Shown here: one piece after another, positions 1 to 5,390 of the stretch
Position numbering within the stretch: position 1 is the stretch's first letter
Layout of the letters: the number at the start of each line of letters is the position of its first letter
Assembly (NCBI GenBank): GCA_947305345.1
Contig: CAMZDH010000039.1
Location: 1-6,153 of the forward strand
DNA from: an uncultured Lachnospiraceae bacterium
GTDB taxonomy: Bacteria > Bacillota > Clostridia > Lachnospirales > Lachnospiraceae
DNA length: 6,153 bases
Reading direction: 5' to 3'
Position numbers and translations under genes: made by a program
Notes under the pieces: generated by a model
Told to the model about the DNA's origin: nothing
What the model saw: the letters and a program-made list of their open reading frames with translations, nothing else
Database searches by the model: none

Positions 1-595
1 CGCGCTCGTAGGTCGCGTTCGTCTTCAGCGCGACGGTATAGTTTTCGACGGTCGTGATCTCCGCATTGCCGCTCTTCTTCACGGACCGCTTCTCGGCGTC
101 CAGCCGGAGCGCCATGTTGACGGTATAGGTAAAGAACCAGGCAGGGACGTAAATGCCCTTCATTTTGTCGAGCGTCGCCTCGGTCCGGAAGGAAGACGGC
201 GTCAGACGGCCTTTTTTCGACCAGGCCTTGAAGGCTTCCTTCGCCTGCTTTTTGTCCATGGTGAACGGGATCACGTATTTCGGGCGGAACGCGCCTTCCA
301 CGCGGCTTTCGATCAGCGCCGCCTGACCGCAGGCGGGGCAGACGGTCGCCGCGGTATGCGTATCGCCGGAGGTGAACAGCGACACGCCGCAGGACGGGCA
401 GCGGAGCTCCGTGACGCCGGTTCCGGCCGTGTCGATCTCTTCCGGCCCCTGCATGACGTTCTGTCCCATCGCCTCGTTTGCCTGCACCTCTTCAACGGCT
501 GCTTCCCGTCCGCAGTGGCTGCAGGTCATCTTCTTCGCGCTCCCGCTGTAGATCAGATTGAATCCGCATCCGGGGCATTTGTAGATCTTGATCAC
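1..595 (-). CDS. Double zinc-ribbon (TFIIB-type) protein, C-terminus cut by window edge
   Basis: The first 198 residues are visible; the gene continues past position 1. Two CxxC...CxxC zinc ribbons are seen: C7/C10 with C25/C28, and C66/C69 with C86/C89, each expected to bind one zinc. From about residue 105 follows a segment (KYVIPF, then a lysine-rich helix, then YVPAWFFTYTV at 149-159) resembling Bacillota proteins usually labelled TFIIB-type zinc ribbon-containing protein, sometimes misnamed as PriA-like. Those often carry membrane helices further on; none is reached here. The GTG start at 595 is chosen because it overlaps the TGA stop of the upstream membrane-protein gene (GTGA) and lies 9 nt after AGGAGG. 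The overlap predicts translational coupling and joint function with that membrane protein. No enzymatic activity can be assigned; a structural, adaptor or quality-control role is only inference. Alternative ATG starts inside would lose the first ribbon. Confidence 0.85.
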   Translation of the reverse strand, partial: MIKIYKCPGCGFNLIYSGSAKKMTCSHCGREAAVEEVQANEAMGQNVMQGPEEIDTAGTGVTELRCPSCGVSLFTSGDTHTAATVCPACGQAALIESRVEGAFRPKYVIPFTMDKKQAKEAFKAWSKKGRLTPSSFRTEATLDKMKGIYVPAWFFTYTVNMALRLDAEKRSVKKSGNAEITTVENYTVALKTNATYER

Positions 596-1713
596 GCGTT
601 CGTTCCTCCTGTCTCATTCTCATCTGCTTTCAGGTCGCCGGGGTCCGATGCGTCCGGTTCCGGCGTTTCGGCCGCCTTCTCCTCGGGACGCGGCGGATAA
701 TCCCGCGGCATGACGATCTTCGGGATCTTATTCTTAGCTCTTTCCTCTGCTTCCTTCTGCTTTTTCCGCGAAAACTTCAGCATTTCCAGCTCTTCCGGCA
801 TGTGGTCCTTCGAAAGCTTCAGGACGAGGAAGACGCCGGCCGCCGCGAGCGCCACTGCGTACGCGAGCGCGACGTAAACGTACCCGTCGAATTCACCGAC
901 CGTGACGCTGACGAACGACGGCGCGAACACCAGCACGTTCAATGCGATGGCGAGGGCGTACCATTTCTTTTCAAGTTTTTTAGACAGCGCGCCCCAGAAG
1001 AGCCCCGCGCTCGCCATGAAGGCGACGCCCTCGAAGATGATGATGAACGCCTGAAGGAGCAGCCCGACGTAGCGCGCCGCATTGTCGGAGGCAAGGTCCA
1101 GAAGGCCCTTGATGACGGTCTCCTGATCGGCGCCCTCCTGCTGCAGATAGCTGTTGACGACCGCGTCGAACCCCATGGAATTGATGTACCGGCTGTTCAT
1201 GACCATCTGGAACAGCTGTCCGATGAAACCGCCCGTAAAAAGACTTCCGATGTAAAACGCGAGACCGAACGCGAAGGCGCTGCCAAGCGACATCTGGCGG
1301 TGGTCCCGCCGGCAGGAACGCCGCCAATAGAGCATGCCGACGACGAGCGTCAGCGCATTGAAGATCACGGTCGCAATGAGCGCGATCAGCTGCGCGAGCT
1401 GTTCTTTGCCCTCCCAGAACGTCGACTTGCTCGCCCAGAAATTCAGGCCGAAATAGAGGAGCTGTACGCCCACATAAACGAATACGAGGTAAAAAATGAT
1501 CGCGGAAACAAGCGGCAGCATCCAGTCCTTGACATGGTTCCGGATCACCAGGACCGCCGCGATGGCAGCGCCGATCAAAAGCACCAGCGCAAGCGCCTCC
1601 ATGATGATGTTGAAGACCGGGACCGTAACGCCCGCGTATTCCGTCGTGATCGCTTCCGCGGCTTCCGCCGCTGCCGTCGCGGCCGCATTCCCGCCAAAAA
1701 GATTTCCAAACAT
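592..1713 (-). CDS. Seven-helix membrane protein of unknown function, possible YhfC-like pseudoprotease
   Basis: The product has 373 residues. An Ala-rich N-terminus (about 10-21) is followed by hydrophobic segments near 33-57, 65-90, 105-130, 143-170, 214-243, 250-271 and 279-300. A charged tail (301-373), rich in Lys/Glu then Pro/Glu/Asp, is probably cytoplasmic. I do not recognise it with certainty. Helix order and local patterns resemble the YhfC family of putative glutamic intramembrane proteases: IFNALTLVVGMLYW (117-130) falls where that family has an FEE..R motif, and FYIGSLFTGGFIGQLF (153-168) where it has GIGHGGIE. The catalytic-type residues are absent, so even if related it is probably not an active protease. 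The ATG at 1713 has AAGGAG 9 nt upstream and a near-consensus promoter behind it. It is the first gene of a unit with the zinc-ribbon gene, whose start overlaps its stop. An unrelated transporter-like or scaffold membrane protein remains possible. Confidence 0.85.
   Translation of the reverse strand: MFGNLFGGNAAATAAAEAAEAITTEYAGVTVPVFNIIMEALALVLLIGAAIAAVLVIRNHVKDWMLPLVSAIIFYLVFVYVGVQLLYFGLNFWASKSTFWEGKEQLAQLIALIATVIFNALTLVVGMLYWRRSCRRDHRQMSLGSAFAFGLAFYIGSLFTGGFIGQLFQMVMNSRYINSMGFDAVVNSYLQQEGADQETVIKGLLDLASDNAARYVGLLLQAFIIIFEGVAFMASAGLFWGALSKKLEKKWYALAIALNVLVFAPSFVSVTVGEFDGYVYVALAYAVALAAAGVFLVLKLSKDHMPEELEMLKFSRKKQKEAEERAKNKIPKIVMPRDYPPRPEEKAAETPEPDASDPGDLKADENETGGTNA
605..610 (-). promoter_or_regulatory. 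Ribosome binding site that fixes the GTG start at 595
   Basis: A perfect AGGAGG on the minus strand ends 9 nt before the GTG at 595. It lies inside the last codons of the upstream gene (592-1713). It supports a GTG start within a 4-nt GTGA overlap, so the two proteins are probably made in a coupled fashion. Confidence 0.8.
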
Positions 1714-1744
1714 CGCGATAAACTCCTTTTTCGCTGATAAAAAC

Positions 1745-1773
1745 AGTATATCCGAGACTTAAAATGATGTCAA
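1745..1773 (-). promoter_or_regulatory. Sigma-A-type promoter of the membrane protein/zinc-ribbon unit
   Basis: On the minus strand TTGACA (1768-1773) is followed after exactly 17 nt by TATACT (1745-1750). That is a perfect -35 and a five-of-six -10. Transcription should begin near 1738, giving a leader of about 25 nt before the ATG at 1713. The -35 lies within an 11-bp inverted repeat shared with the divergent cold-shock gene promoter. Confidence 0.85.
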
Positions 1774-1832
1774 GAACGGCGCCTTTTTTGGCCGCGAACA
1801 GCCGCTCTTTTTCATGTGGATTTCTTGACATC
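1766..1832. repeat. 11-bp perfect inverted repeat spanning the two divergent -35 boxes
   Basis: The minus-strand copy at 1766-1776 and the plus-strand copy at 1822-1832 both read TTCTTGACATC in their own direction of transcription, separated by 45 nt. Each contains the -35 hexamer TTGACA with the same flanks (TTC before, TC after). The hexamer accounts for six of the eleven matches; the flanking identity is the extra signal. It could be an operator bound by one regulator at both promoters, or chance. Confidence 0.6.
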
Positions 1833-1853
1833 CCCCTTGAAAAGTGATACTCT
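1825..1853 (+). promoter_or_regulatory. Promoter of the cold-shock gene
   Basis: A perfect TTGACA lies at 1825-1830. Two -10 readings are possible: GATACT (1846-1851) at a short 15-nt spacing, or TACTCT (1848-1853) at 17 nt with a TG extension just upstream (1845-1846). The start of transcription would fall near 1858, leaving a leader of only about 40 nt, much shorter than the long thermosensing leader of E. coli cspA. Confidence 0.6.
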
Positions 1854-1899
1854 TGAAGTGATCGGATTGGTCAATTATTTACTTCGGAGGTATTGCATC

Positions 1900-2100
1900 A
1901 TGAGCAAGGGTACGGTTAAGTGGTTTAACAACCAGAAGGGCTACGGCTTCATTTCTGATGAAGAAGGAAATGACATTTTCGTCCATTATTCCGGACTGAA
2001 CATGGAAGGGTTCAAGACCCTGTCCGAAGGTCAGGCAGTGGAATTCGAAGTCGTCGAAAGTGCCAAGGGCCCGCAGGCTGTGAACGTTACGACGTTGTAA
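1900..2100 (+). CDS. csp: Cold-shock domain protein (CspA family)
   Basis: This 66-residue protein has the full length of a bacterial single-domain cold-shock protein. It starts SKGTVKWFN, carries the RNP1 motif KGYGFI (residues 13-18) and an RNP2 motif DIFVHY (25-30), and ends in the usual VNVTTL strand. Such five-strand OB-fold proteins bind single-stranded RNA or DNA in the cytoplasm and act as RNA chaperones, keeping messages unfolded during cold or stationary phase. The ATG at 1900 is selected because GGAGG ends 9 nt upstream and the family always begins at this point; a longer open frame reaches back to 1816 but would cover the promoter. It is monocistronic, with a promoter just upstream and a hairpin terminator 57 nt past its stop. 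Which paralogue it is cannot be told from sequence alone. Confidence 0.98.
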   Translation: MSKGTVKWFNNQKGYGFISDEEGNDIFVHYSGLNMEGFKTLSEGQAVEFEVVESAKGPQAVNVTTL

Positions 2101-2156
2101 TCGCCGCCACGTACCGTAATGATATCAGTCCCAACAATCATACAGGAGTGATGTTT

Positions 2157-2196
2157 ACGAAGATGGAACCCTTCCGAGGGTTCCGTCTTCGTTTAT
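2157..2196 (+). terminator. Hairpin terminator after the cold-shock gene
   Basis: Arms 2157-2171 and 2178-2192 form a 15-bp stem with a single T-G wobble and a six-base loop. The trailing T-run is short (three T after the stem, then AT), so termination may be weaker than the stem suggests. It separates the cold-shock gene from the ribU promoter. Confidence 0.75.
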
Positions 2197-2232
2197 GAGG
2201 CATCCCGGGGGCCGCTCCTTCGGAAAATGCAT

Positions 2233-2261
2233 TTGACAAGCGACTTCTCCGGTGCTATGAT
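2233..2261 (+). promoter_or_regulatory. Promoter of the FMN riboswitch-ribU transcript
   Basis: TTGACA (2233-2238), a 17-nt spacer and TATGAT (2256-2261), with an extended -10 TG at 2253-2254. Transcription should start near 2268, about 13 nt before the aptamer, as expected for a riboswitch leader. A strong basal promoter fits control exerted mainly by attenuation. Confidence 0.88.
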
Positions 2262-2280
2262 GCCCTTTGTAAACAGAATA

Positions 2281-2413
2281 CGATCTTCGGGGCAGGGTGG
2301 AATTCCCGACCGGCAGTACAGTCTGCGAGCGAAAGCTGACACGGTGTGATTCCGTGACCGACGGTGCGTCAAGCATGCGGCAATGCCGCAACAGTCCGGA
2401 TGGAAGAAGAACG
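2281..2413 (+). promoter_or_regulatory. FMN riboswitch (RFN element)
   Basis: The conserved blocks of the FMN aptamer occur in order. These are ATCTTCGGGGCAGGGTG at 2283-2299, AATTCCCGACCGGC soon after, CTGCGAGCG near 2322, a GATTCCGTGACCGACGGT-like arm near 2348-2365, and AGTCCGGATGGAAGAAGA at 2393-2410. The closing stem P1 pairs 2281-2288 with 2406-2413 with one A-A mismatch. A variable hairpin (TGCGGC-AAT-GCCGCA, about 2376-2390) sits in the usual variable position before the final block. It binds flavin mononucleotide in the nascent RNA. The intrinsic terminator 22 nt downstream indicates control by premature termination: with FMN bound, ribU is switched off. Confidence 0.97.
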
Positions 2414-2435
2414 ATATTTGTAATGAATATCCATT

Positions 2436-2469
2436 AAATGCCCCGCGTTCGCTGCGGGGCATTTTTATT
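2436..2469 (+). terminator. Riboswitch expression platform: intrinsic terminator (attenuator)
   Basis: Arms 2436-2446 and 2454-2464 form an 11-bp, very GC-rich stem with a seven-base loop, running into TTTTTATT (2462-2469). It lies between the FMN aptamer and the ribU ribosome binding site, the classical place for an attenuator. Its left arm TGCCCCG (2439-2445) is exactly complementary to CGGGGCA (2288-2294) in the aptamer, so that pairing is a candidate antiterminator in the FMN-free state. Confidence 0.92.
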
Positions 2470-2487
2470 GACAGAAAGGACCGTCTT

Positions 2488-3171
2488 ATGAAAAAGAATG
2501 CGGAAAACAAAACGTTTTCGATCAAAACCGTGGCCGTGCTCGCCGTCTTCGCGGCGCTTGCCTACGCGCTGATGTTCGTCAGCCGGTATCTCCCGCCGCT
2601 GATCCCCGCCGTTCCGTTCCTGAAATACGATCCCAAGGATTTCGTCATCGTGATCGCGGGCTTCGTCTTCGGTCCGGTCGCGGCGATTATCCTGACGGTC
2701 ATCGTTTCGCTGATCGAGATGATCACCGTCAGCTCCACCGGCGTCATCGGTCTTGCGATGAACATCCTCTCCACCGGCTTCTTCGTGATCCCCGCGACGC
2801 TCATCTACCGCGCGAAGCGGACGACCGTCGGCGCGGTCGTGAGCCTCTTGCTCGGCGCGGTCTCCATGACCGTCATCATGCTCCTCTGGAATTATCTGAT
2901 CACGCCGCTCTACATGACGGTTCCCCGGGAAACCGTGGCGAAGCTCCTGCTTCCGGCGTTCCTGCCGTTCAACCTGATCAAGGCCTCCATCAACGCCGCA
3001 TTGGCGCTGATCACCTATAAGCCGATCGTCAAGGCGCTCCGGAGCGCGCACGTGCTGCCGGAATCCACTACGCCCGCGGGCAAAAAGTACGCTTTCTGGC
3101 TCCCGATCCTCGGGGTCGTCGTCCTCGCCGGCGCCGCCATCGCGATCTTACTGTTCAACGGCGTGTTCTAA
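2488..3171 (+). CDS. ribU: Riboflavin ECF transporter substrate-binding (S) subunit RibU
   Basis: This 227-residue integral membrane protein should bind riboflavin outside the cell and deliver it when docked on the shared ECF module (EcfT plus the ATPases EcfA and EcfA'), which is not encoded here. Hydrophobic helices fill residues about 12-180, and FLKYDPKD (44-51) is the signature loop after the first helix in RibU proteins. The upstream FMN riboswitch independently supports flavin transport. The ATG at 2488 has AAAGGA 7 nt upstream; the open frame extends back to 2383 but that part overlaps aptamer and terminator, so it is not coding. After the usual core the protein has a linker and an extra hydrophobic segment (about 203-224), making it longer than the typical RibU of about 190-210 residues. 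The stop codon is inside a small hairpin at the convergent junction with the threonine aldolase gene. Confidence 0.95.
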   Translation: MKKNAENKTFSIKTVAVLAVFAALAYALMFVSRYLPPLIPAVPFLKYDPKDFVIVIAGFVFGPVAAIILTVIVSLIEMITVSSTGVIGLAMNILSTGFFVIPATLIYRAKRTTVGAVVSLLLGAVSMTVIMLLWNYLITPLYMTVPRETVAKLLLPAFLPFNLIKASINAALALITYKPIVKALRSAHVLPESTTPAGKKYAFWLPILGVVVLAGAAIAILLFNGVF

Positions 3172-3182
3172 GGAACGCGCCG
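3159..3182. other. Hairpin over the ribU stop codon at a convergent gene junction
   Basis: Arms 3159-3168 and 3173-3182 pair over 10 bp (one G-T wobble) around a TAAG loop that contains the ribU stop codon. Neither strand has a T-run next to it, so it is not a canonical intrinsic terminator. It is the only structure I see in the 25-nt gap between two converging genes, and may act as an mRNA 3'-end stabiliser or a weak termination site. Confidence 0.5.
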
Positions 3183-3196
3183 GGCGAAATCAGACC

Positions 3197-4231
3197 TTAC
3201 AATAACGCGATCAGCGCGGCGACGTCTTCGTCCGTCGTCGCCCAGCTCGTCGCGAGCCGGATGACCGTGTGGTCCTCGTCCGGCCGCTCCCAGAAGCCGT
3301 AAACGACCCGCTCCGCAAAGCGTTTCAGCGCTTCATTTTCCATCACGACAAAGATCTGGTTCGTCGGGGAGTCAAGGAAAAGCGGATAGCCCTTTTCCTT
3401 CAGCGCCTCTTTGATCTTCGCGGCCTGATCGATGCCGTTTTTGCCGCATTTTTCATACAATCCGTCCGTAAAGAGCGCGTCAAACTGTATGCCGGCGATC
3501 CGCCCCTTGGCGAGCATCGCGCCCCGCTGCTTGATGAAGGTGTCGATCCAGGGCGCGGGCTTTCCTGCCGGGAAGACGAGCGCCTCGCCATAGAGCGCGC
3601 CGCATTTGGTACCCCCGATGTAAAATGCGTCCGTGAGCCGGCCGAGGTCTTTTAAGGTCACGTCGTTTTCCGGGCAGGCGAGCGCGTACGCAAGCCGGGC
3701 GCCGTCGACGTAAAAGCGCATGCCGTAGTCCTTGCAGACCGCCGCAAGCGCTTCGAGCTCCGAAACCGAATACAGGGTCCCGTATTCCGTCGGCTGGGAG
3801 ACGTAGACCATCCCCGGGTGCACGATGTGTTCGTGGTTTTCGTCGGCGTAGAACCCGCGGACGTAATCGCGGACCGCCTTTTCGTCGAGCTTTCCCTCTT
3901 TTCCGGGCAATGCCAGGACCTTGTGTCCGCCGGCCTCGATCGCGCCGGCCTCGTGGCCGTTCACGTGCCCGGTCGCCGCGGCAATGACGCCCTCATGAGG
4001 TTTCAACAGCGCGCTGATCACGACCATGTTGGTCTGTGTCCCGCCGGAAATAAAGCGGACGCAGGCCTCTTCCCGGCAGATCGCCGCCGCGATCTTCTGC
4101 CGCGCGGCTTCCGAGTATTCGTCCAGCCCGTAGCCGACCGTGTGCGCGAGATTCGTTTCAAAAAGGCGCTGCAGGATCTCGGGGTGCGCGCCCTCCATGT
4201 AATCCGATGAAAACCAAAGCTTCTGTTCCAT
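3197..4231 (-). CDS. ltaE: Low-specificity threonine aldolase-type PLP enzyme
   Basis: The 344-residue protein belongs to the beta-eliminating lyase/threonine aldolase group (fold-type I PLP enzymes, cytoplasmic). The usual reaction is cleavage of L-threonine or L-allo-threonine to glycine and acetaldehyde. Visible motifs are SGGTQTN (62-68, phosphate-binding region), ATGHVNGHEAGAIEAGG (86-102) with H89 expected to stack on the cofactor, YVDGARLA (174-181) with D176 and R179, and GGTKCG (206-211) with K209 as the Schiff-base lysine. A C-terminal VIRLATSWAT segment includes R325, a likely carboxylate-binding residue. Length is normal. The ATG at 4231 is chosen because AAAGGAG ends 8 nt upstream; an in-frame ATG at 4285 has no such site. 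It lies 88 nt downstream of the PHP gene on the same strand. A weak promoter (TTGATA 4276-4281, TATAGG 4254-4259, 16-nt spacer) may serve it, or it may be read from the PHP promoter. Substrate stereospecificity cannot be told. Confidence 0.93.
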   Translation of the reverse strand: MEQKLWFSSDYMEGAHPEILQRLFETNLAHTVGYGLDEYSEAARQKIAAAICREEACVRFISGGTQTNMVVISALLKPHEGVIAAATGHVNGHEAGAIEAGGHKVLALPGKEGKLDEKAVRDYVRGFYADENHEHIVHPGMVYVSQPTEYGTLYSVSELEALAAVCKDYGMRFYVDGARLAYALACPENDVTLKDLGRLTDAFYIGGTKCGALYGEALVFPAGKPAPWIDTFIKQRGAMLAKGRIAGIQFDALFTDGLYEKCGKNGIDQAAKIKEALKEKGYPLFLDSPTNQIFVVMENEALKRFAERVVYGFWERPDEDHTVIRLATSWATTDEDVAALIALL

Positions 4232-4319
4232 GCCGGGGACTCCTTTCTGTCGTCCTATATATCCTCTGATTCGTATATCAATCATTATGTTCCTTCTCGC
4301 GATGTCCCTTCCTTGCGCC

Positions 4320-5162
4320 TCACCACAGATCCTCTTCCCGGACCTCCGTGATGTCGCCGTCCGAAAAGCCGGCGGCCCTTAAGAAGGGTTCAATGCTCTC
4401 GCGTTTATCGGGGTAGCCGCCGTGCGCGTCCGAACCGTAGGTCAAGGGAATGCCGCGCTCAAAGAGATCGCGTAGGAATTCCCCATACTGACGCTTGAAG
4501 GTATCGGTCGCGTTCGGCGTGCGGAAGAAATGCGCGTTGCATTCGACGTATTTGTGATGCGCTTTCAGTTCGGAGGCAATGTCGTCGTTCATGGATGCCG
4601 GGATCACGGAGAAATCCTCGTACCAAAGCGCCTTGCCGATGTACCACGGGTGACCGAGAATCGTGACGCGCTCGTCTGATGCGAGATACAGCTGCTGGCG
4701 GTACCATTCCCGGATGCAGGCGTCGCGGTCCGGCGGCAGTTTTGTCGCGTACGGAACGTCCACCCGCCAATGCGCGGCACCGATCGCGTAACGGATCCCC
4801 AATGACATTAGATATTCCTTCGTCGCGGCGAGTTCGATCGCATAAGGTCCGTCCTGTTCCGGCGGAATGTAGCCTTCCCGCGTCCCGGTTTTTGCAATGT
4901 ACTCAAGCCTCGGTTTTTCGATCGGCGTCAATTCCACGCCGAGCACCATCTCCGGGCAGGTTTTTCTGAATTCCAGGACGTTCGTCGAAGAGGCATTGAT
5001 ATCGCCGAGGAACTGCGTGTCGTTGAAATTCAAATGATCCGTGATGCCGAACCGTCTCAGCCCCTGCGCCGCGGCATTTTCCGCGATCACCGAGAGCGGC
5101 GTCTTCGCGTCGTAAGAGTATTCGCTGTGAATGTGCCAGTCTGAATGGATCATGGGTGACAT
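4320..5162 (-). CDS. PHP-domain metal-dependent phosphoesterase-like protein (histidinol-phosphatase type)
   Basis: This 280-residue protein has a complete set of PHP-domain metal ligands: DWHIHSEYS (H10, H12), TDHLNF (D42, H43), GVELT (E77), GAAHW (H131), GHPW (H171) and YGSDAHG (D245, H247). Proteins of this fold are TIM-barrel-like cytoplasmic enzymes holding two or three metal ions that usually hydrolyse phosphate esters; histidinol-phosphate phosphatase (HisK) is the best known relative. No other his gene is in view, so the substrate is unknown. The start at 5162 is preferred because AAGGAGG ends 8 nt before it; a longer frame from 5213 lacks a comparable site, and the PHP motif begins at residue 8 of the chosen start. 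It has its own promoter at 5222-5250 and the threonine aldolase gene follows 88 nt downstream, probably in part cotranscribed. Confidence 0.92.
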   Translation of the reverse strand: MSPMIHSDWHIHSEYSYDAKTPLSVIAENAAAQGLRRFGITDHLNFNDTQFLGDINASSTNVLEFRKTCPEMVLGVELTPIEKPRLEYIAKTGTREGYIPPEQDGPYAIELAATKEYLMSLGIRYAIGAAHWRVDVPYATKLPPDRDACIREWYRQQLYLASDERVTILGHPWYIGKALWYEDFSVIPASMNDDIASELKAHHKYVECNAHFFRTPNATDTFKRQYGEFLRDLFERGIPLTYGSDAHGGYPDKRESIEPFLRAAGFSDGDITEVREEDLW

Positions 5163-5221
5163 TGCCGTTACCTCCTTGATAACCCCGGCTTCCGGTAAAA
5201 CAACCATTTGCAACTGACAAC

Positions 5222-5250
5222 AGTATATGCGCTTTTCCTTGTTTTTTCAA
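5222..5250 (-). promoter_or_regulatory. Sigma-A-type promoter of the PHP gene
   Basis: On the minus strand TTGAAA (5245-5250), a 17-nt spacer and TATACT (5222-5227). The start point should lie near 5215, leaving a leader of about 53 nt to the ATG at 5162. It also places the in-frame ATG at 5213 at the very 5' end of the RNA, which argues against that start. Confidence 0.82.
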
Positions 5251-5305
5251 TGAAAACCGTCCGTTTCATCCCTCTCCGCCGACTTTGAAACATCCGAATT
5301 CCCAT

Positions 5306-5346
5306 AAAAAAGAAAGTCCGGTGCATCTGTAAGCACTGGACTTTCT
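5306..5346 (-). terminator. Intrinsic terminator of the right-edge gene
   Basis: Arms 5311-5324 and 5333-5346 form a 14-bp stem with one G-T wobble and an eight-base loop. Read on the minus strand the stem runs directly into a six-T tract (5306-5311). It lies 44 nt past the stop of the gene at 5391 and isolates it from the PHP gene promoter. Confidence 0.92.
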
Positions 5347-5390
5347 AATGATTTCTGGTTCGGGGTCCGGACAGGCGCCCCGCCTTCCGC

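Noticed and set aside
802..1737. Long plus-strand open frame opposite the membrane-protein gene.
   Set aside because: Its product is a charged, low-complexity reading (many Arg, Asp, Glu) typical of the reverse complement of a GC-rich membrane gene, and it has no start signals.
2151..2198. A 15-codon open frame (ATG at 2151, stop TGA at 2196-2198) just after an AGGAG, possibly a leader peptide.
   Set aside because: The spacing from AGGAG to ATG is only 2 nt and almost all of the frame is the terminator stem of the cold-shock gene, so the hairpin explains it.
2383..2487. N-terminal extension of the ribU frame upstream of 2488.
   Set aside because: It would translate the end of the FMN aptamer and the attenuator; the ATG at 2488 has a proper ribosome binding site and matches the family's start.
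2434..3051. Long minus-strand open frame opposite ribU.
   Set aside because: Same antisense pattern; the plus strand carries a clear RibU with promoter and riboswitch.
5222..5231. ATATACTGTT shared by the -10 regions of the PHP promoter and the membrane-protein promoter, as a possible common regulon site.
   Set aside because: Most of the match is the -10 consensus itself and the flanks differ elsewhere, so chance is enough.
5347..5390. GGGG and CCCC runs between the right-edge gene and its terminator as a second hairpin.
   Set aside because: Only four pairs close a large, poorly paired loop; the 14-bp terminator next to it is sufficient.
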